Origin: Paludibacter sp.
Lineage (GTDB): Bacteria; Bacteroidota; Bacteroidia; Bacteroidales; Paludibacteraceae
Reading direction: 5' to 3'
Assembly (NCBI GenBank): GCA_018054805.1
Contig: JAGPIU010000006.1
Coordinates: 1-6,646 of the forward strand
DNA: 6,646 nucleotides
The position numbers and the translations under genes are program-made. The notes under the pieces are model-generated. The model was not told where the DNA came from, did not search any database, and worked only from the letters and a program-made list of their open reading frames with translations. Positions within the stretch are counted from its first letter, which is position 1. The number at the start of each line of letters is the position of its first letter. Below, piece after piece: positions 5,866-6,646 of this stretch.

Positions 5866-6646
5866 ATGAAACGTTCGACCATATTAATATTGATTATTTC
5901 AATGATTATAACCTTTGTAGGACTAACCATCCTGCAGGTGCGTTATGTTCACATCAATGCTGAGATGATCGAAAACCAGTTTAACGAGAGCGTTAAACGT
6001 AGTCTTTTTCAAACTGTAATACTCGTTGAAGAAAACGAAGCACTCGAATACCTCGGGCAGACTCTCGAAGGGATTGACTACAAAGGGAATAAGAACAAGC
6101 TCCTGACACTCGACCCTAACGACAACAAATTCAGCAAAATCGACAGTGTAACCGACAAGCTCAGACTCACTGACGAAAGCATGAAAAGGCCCAGCATTAG
6201 GCTTTCGACACGCCACGGAAAAGCAACCATCGAAGAAACATCGCGCTACCTTCAGGAAAGATTCAAACAGAATTTCTCCCGTTCGAAAACGATACTCGAC
6301 CAGGCTGTATTCAGATGGCTCAAAGAATCGGACAACAAGGAAATTTCGGAAAGGGTAAACTTCGAGGAACTCGATCTGATTCTGGAAAAAGTACTGGCCA
6401 ACAATGGTGTAGATCTGCCATTTTTCTACTCAATTGTCGACAAACAGGGTAAAATGATTTACAAGTGTAACAAGGATTTTCACCACGATCATCTGACGAA
6501 GTCGAGAAATGTATATACGCAAAAACTTTTCCCTTCAGAAGATTCGAACAGAAGTGCATATTTGCAGGTCACTTTCCCGAACAAGCAAAACTACATACTC
6601 AGTTCGATGAATTTGCTGCTGCCATCGATGTTGCTGGTGATACTTG
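5866..6646 (+). CDS. Two-component sensor histidine kinase, RprX-like, N-terminal sensor part; 3' end cut by window
   Basis: The frame is open for 260 codons to the window edge, so only the sensor half is present. Residues 1-5 are basic, 6-24 form a first membrane helix, and about 246-260 begin the second (MNLLLPSMLLVIL). Between them lies a periplasmic domain of about 220 residues. The features ENQFNESVKRSLFQ (36-49), VNFEELDLILEKVLANNGVDLPFFYSIVD (164-192) and LFPSEDS...YLQVTFPNKQNYILSSM (221-248) resemble the Bacteroidota RprX-type sensor kinases that pair with RprY-type response regulators. The DHp and ATPase domains should follow outside the window. The stimulus is unknown; an envelope signal is likely. 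The first ATG is preferred because the next one (codon 13) would cut into the first helix. Charged-residue and codon use look like the neighbouring genes. Confidence 0.82.
   Translation, partial: MKRSTILILIISMIITFVGLTILQVRYVHINAEMIENQFNESVKRSLFQTVILVEENEALEYLGQTLEGIDYKGNKNKLLTLDPNDNKFSKIDSVTDKLRLTDESMKRPSIRLSTRHGKATIEETSRYLQERFKQNFSRSKTILDQAVFRWLKESDNKEISERVNFEELDLILEKVLANNGVDLPFFYSIVDKQGKMIYKCNKDFHHDHLTKSRNVYTQKLFPSEDSNRSAYLQVTFPNKQNYILSSMNLLLPSMLLVIL

Noticed and set aside
5923..6559. Minus-strand open frames under the kinase gene (5923-6216, 6320-6559)
   Set aside because: The plus-strand frame has membrane helices and RprX-like motifs through the same DNA. The antisense products show no domain signal.

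Overview
The window looks like a chromosomal segment of a Bacteroidota bacterium, probably Bacteroidales-like. The evidence is a type IX secretion (T9SS) C-terminal sorting motif, a lipoprotein with acidic residues just after the lipidated cysteine, promoter matches to the TAnnTTTG -7 element, no Shine-Dalgarno sequences, AT-rich intergenic DNA, and an RprX-like histidine kinase. I see no rRNA, tRNA, CRISPR array, insertion sequence or phage gene.

Layout. (1) Positions 1-2437, minus strand: a large secreted glycoside hydrolase with a GH76-like catalytic domain, two ricin-B-like lectin modules around an Ig-like module, and the start of a T9SS sorting domain cut by the window edge. It has no stop codon inside the window. 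(2) Positions 2438-2711: divergent control region with candidate promoters on both strands and small palindromes. (3) Positions 2712-3503 and 3549-4151, plus strand: a probable two-gene unit coding for an outer-membrane beta-barrel protein and a lipoprotein. (4) Positions 4139-5413, minus strand: an MFS transporter related to the lysophospholipid flippase LplT. Its 3' end overlaps the lipoprotein gene tail-to-tail by 13 bp, and a long perfect inverted repeat lies inside its last codons. (5) Positions 5414-5865: a very AT-rich divergent control region with a close match to the Bacteroidota promoter consensus on the minus strand, three palindromes and a promoter on the plus strand. (6) Positions 5866-6646, plus strand: the N-terminal sensor half of a histidine kinase, running off the window.

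The genes are mainly cell-envelope functions: secreted mannan-type glycan degradation, outer-membrane and lipoprotein components, phospholipid handling and envelope sensing. I see no evidence that they form one pathway. No SusC/SusD pair is visible next to the GH76 gene, and the transporter is not fused to the acyltransferase/acyl-ACP synthetase partners found in some relatives. Most of the window is ordinary housekeeping or accessory Bacteroidota DNA. The parts most worth a second look are the inverted repeat at the convergent gene junction and the palindrome-rich region between the transporter and the kinase. I did not find convincing evidence for a wholly new system.
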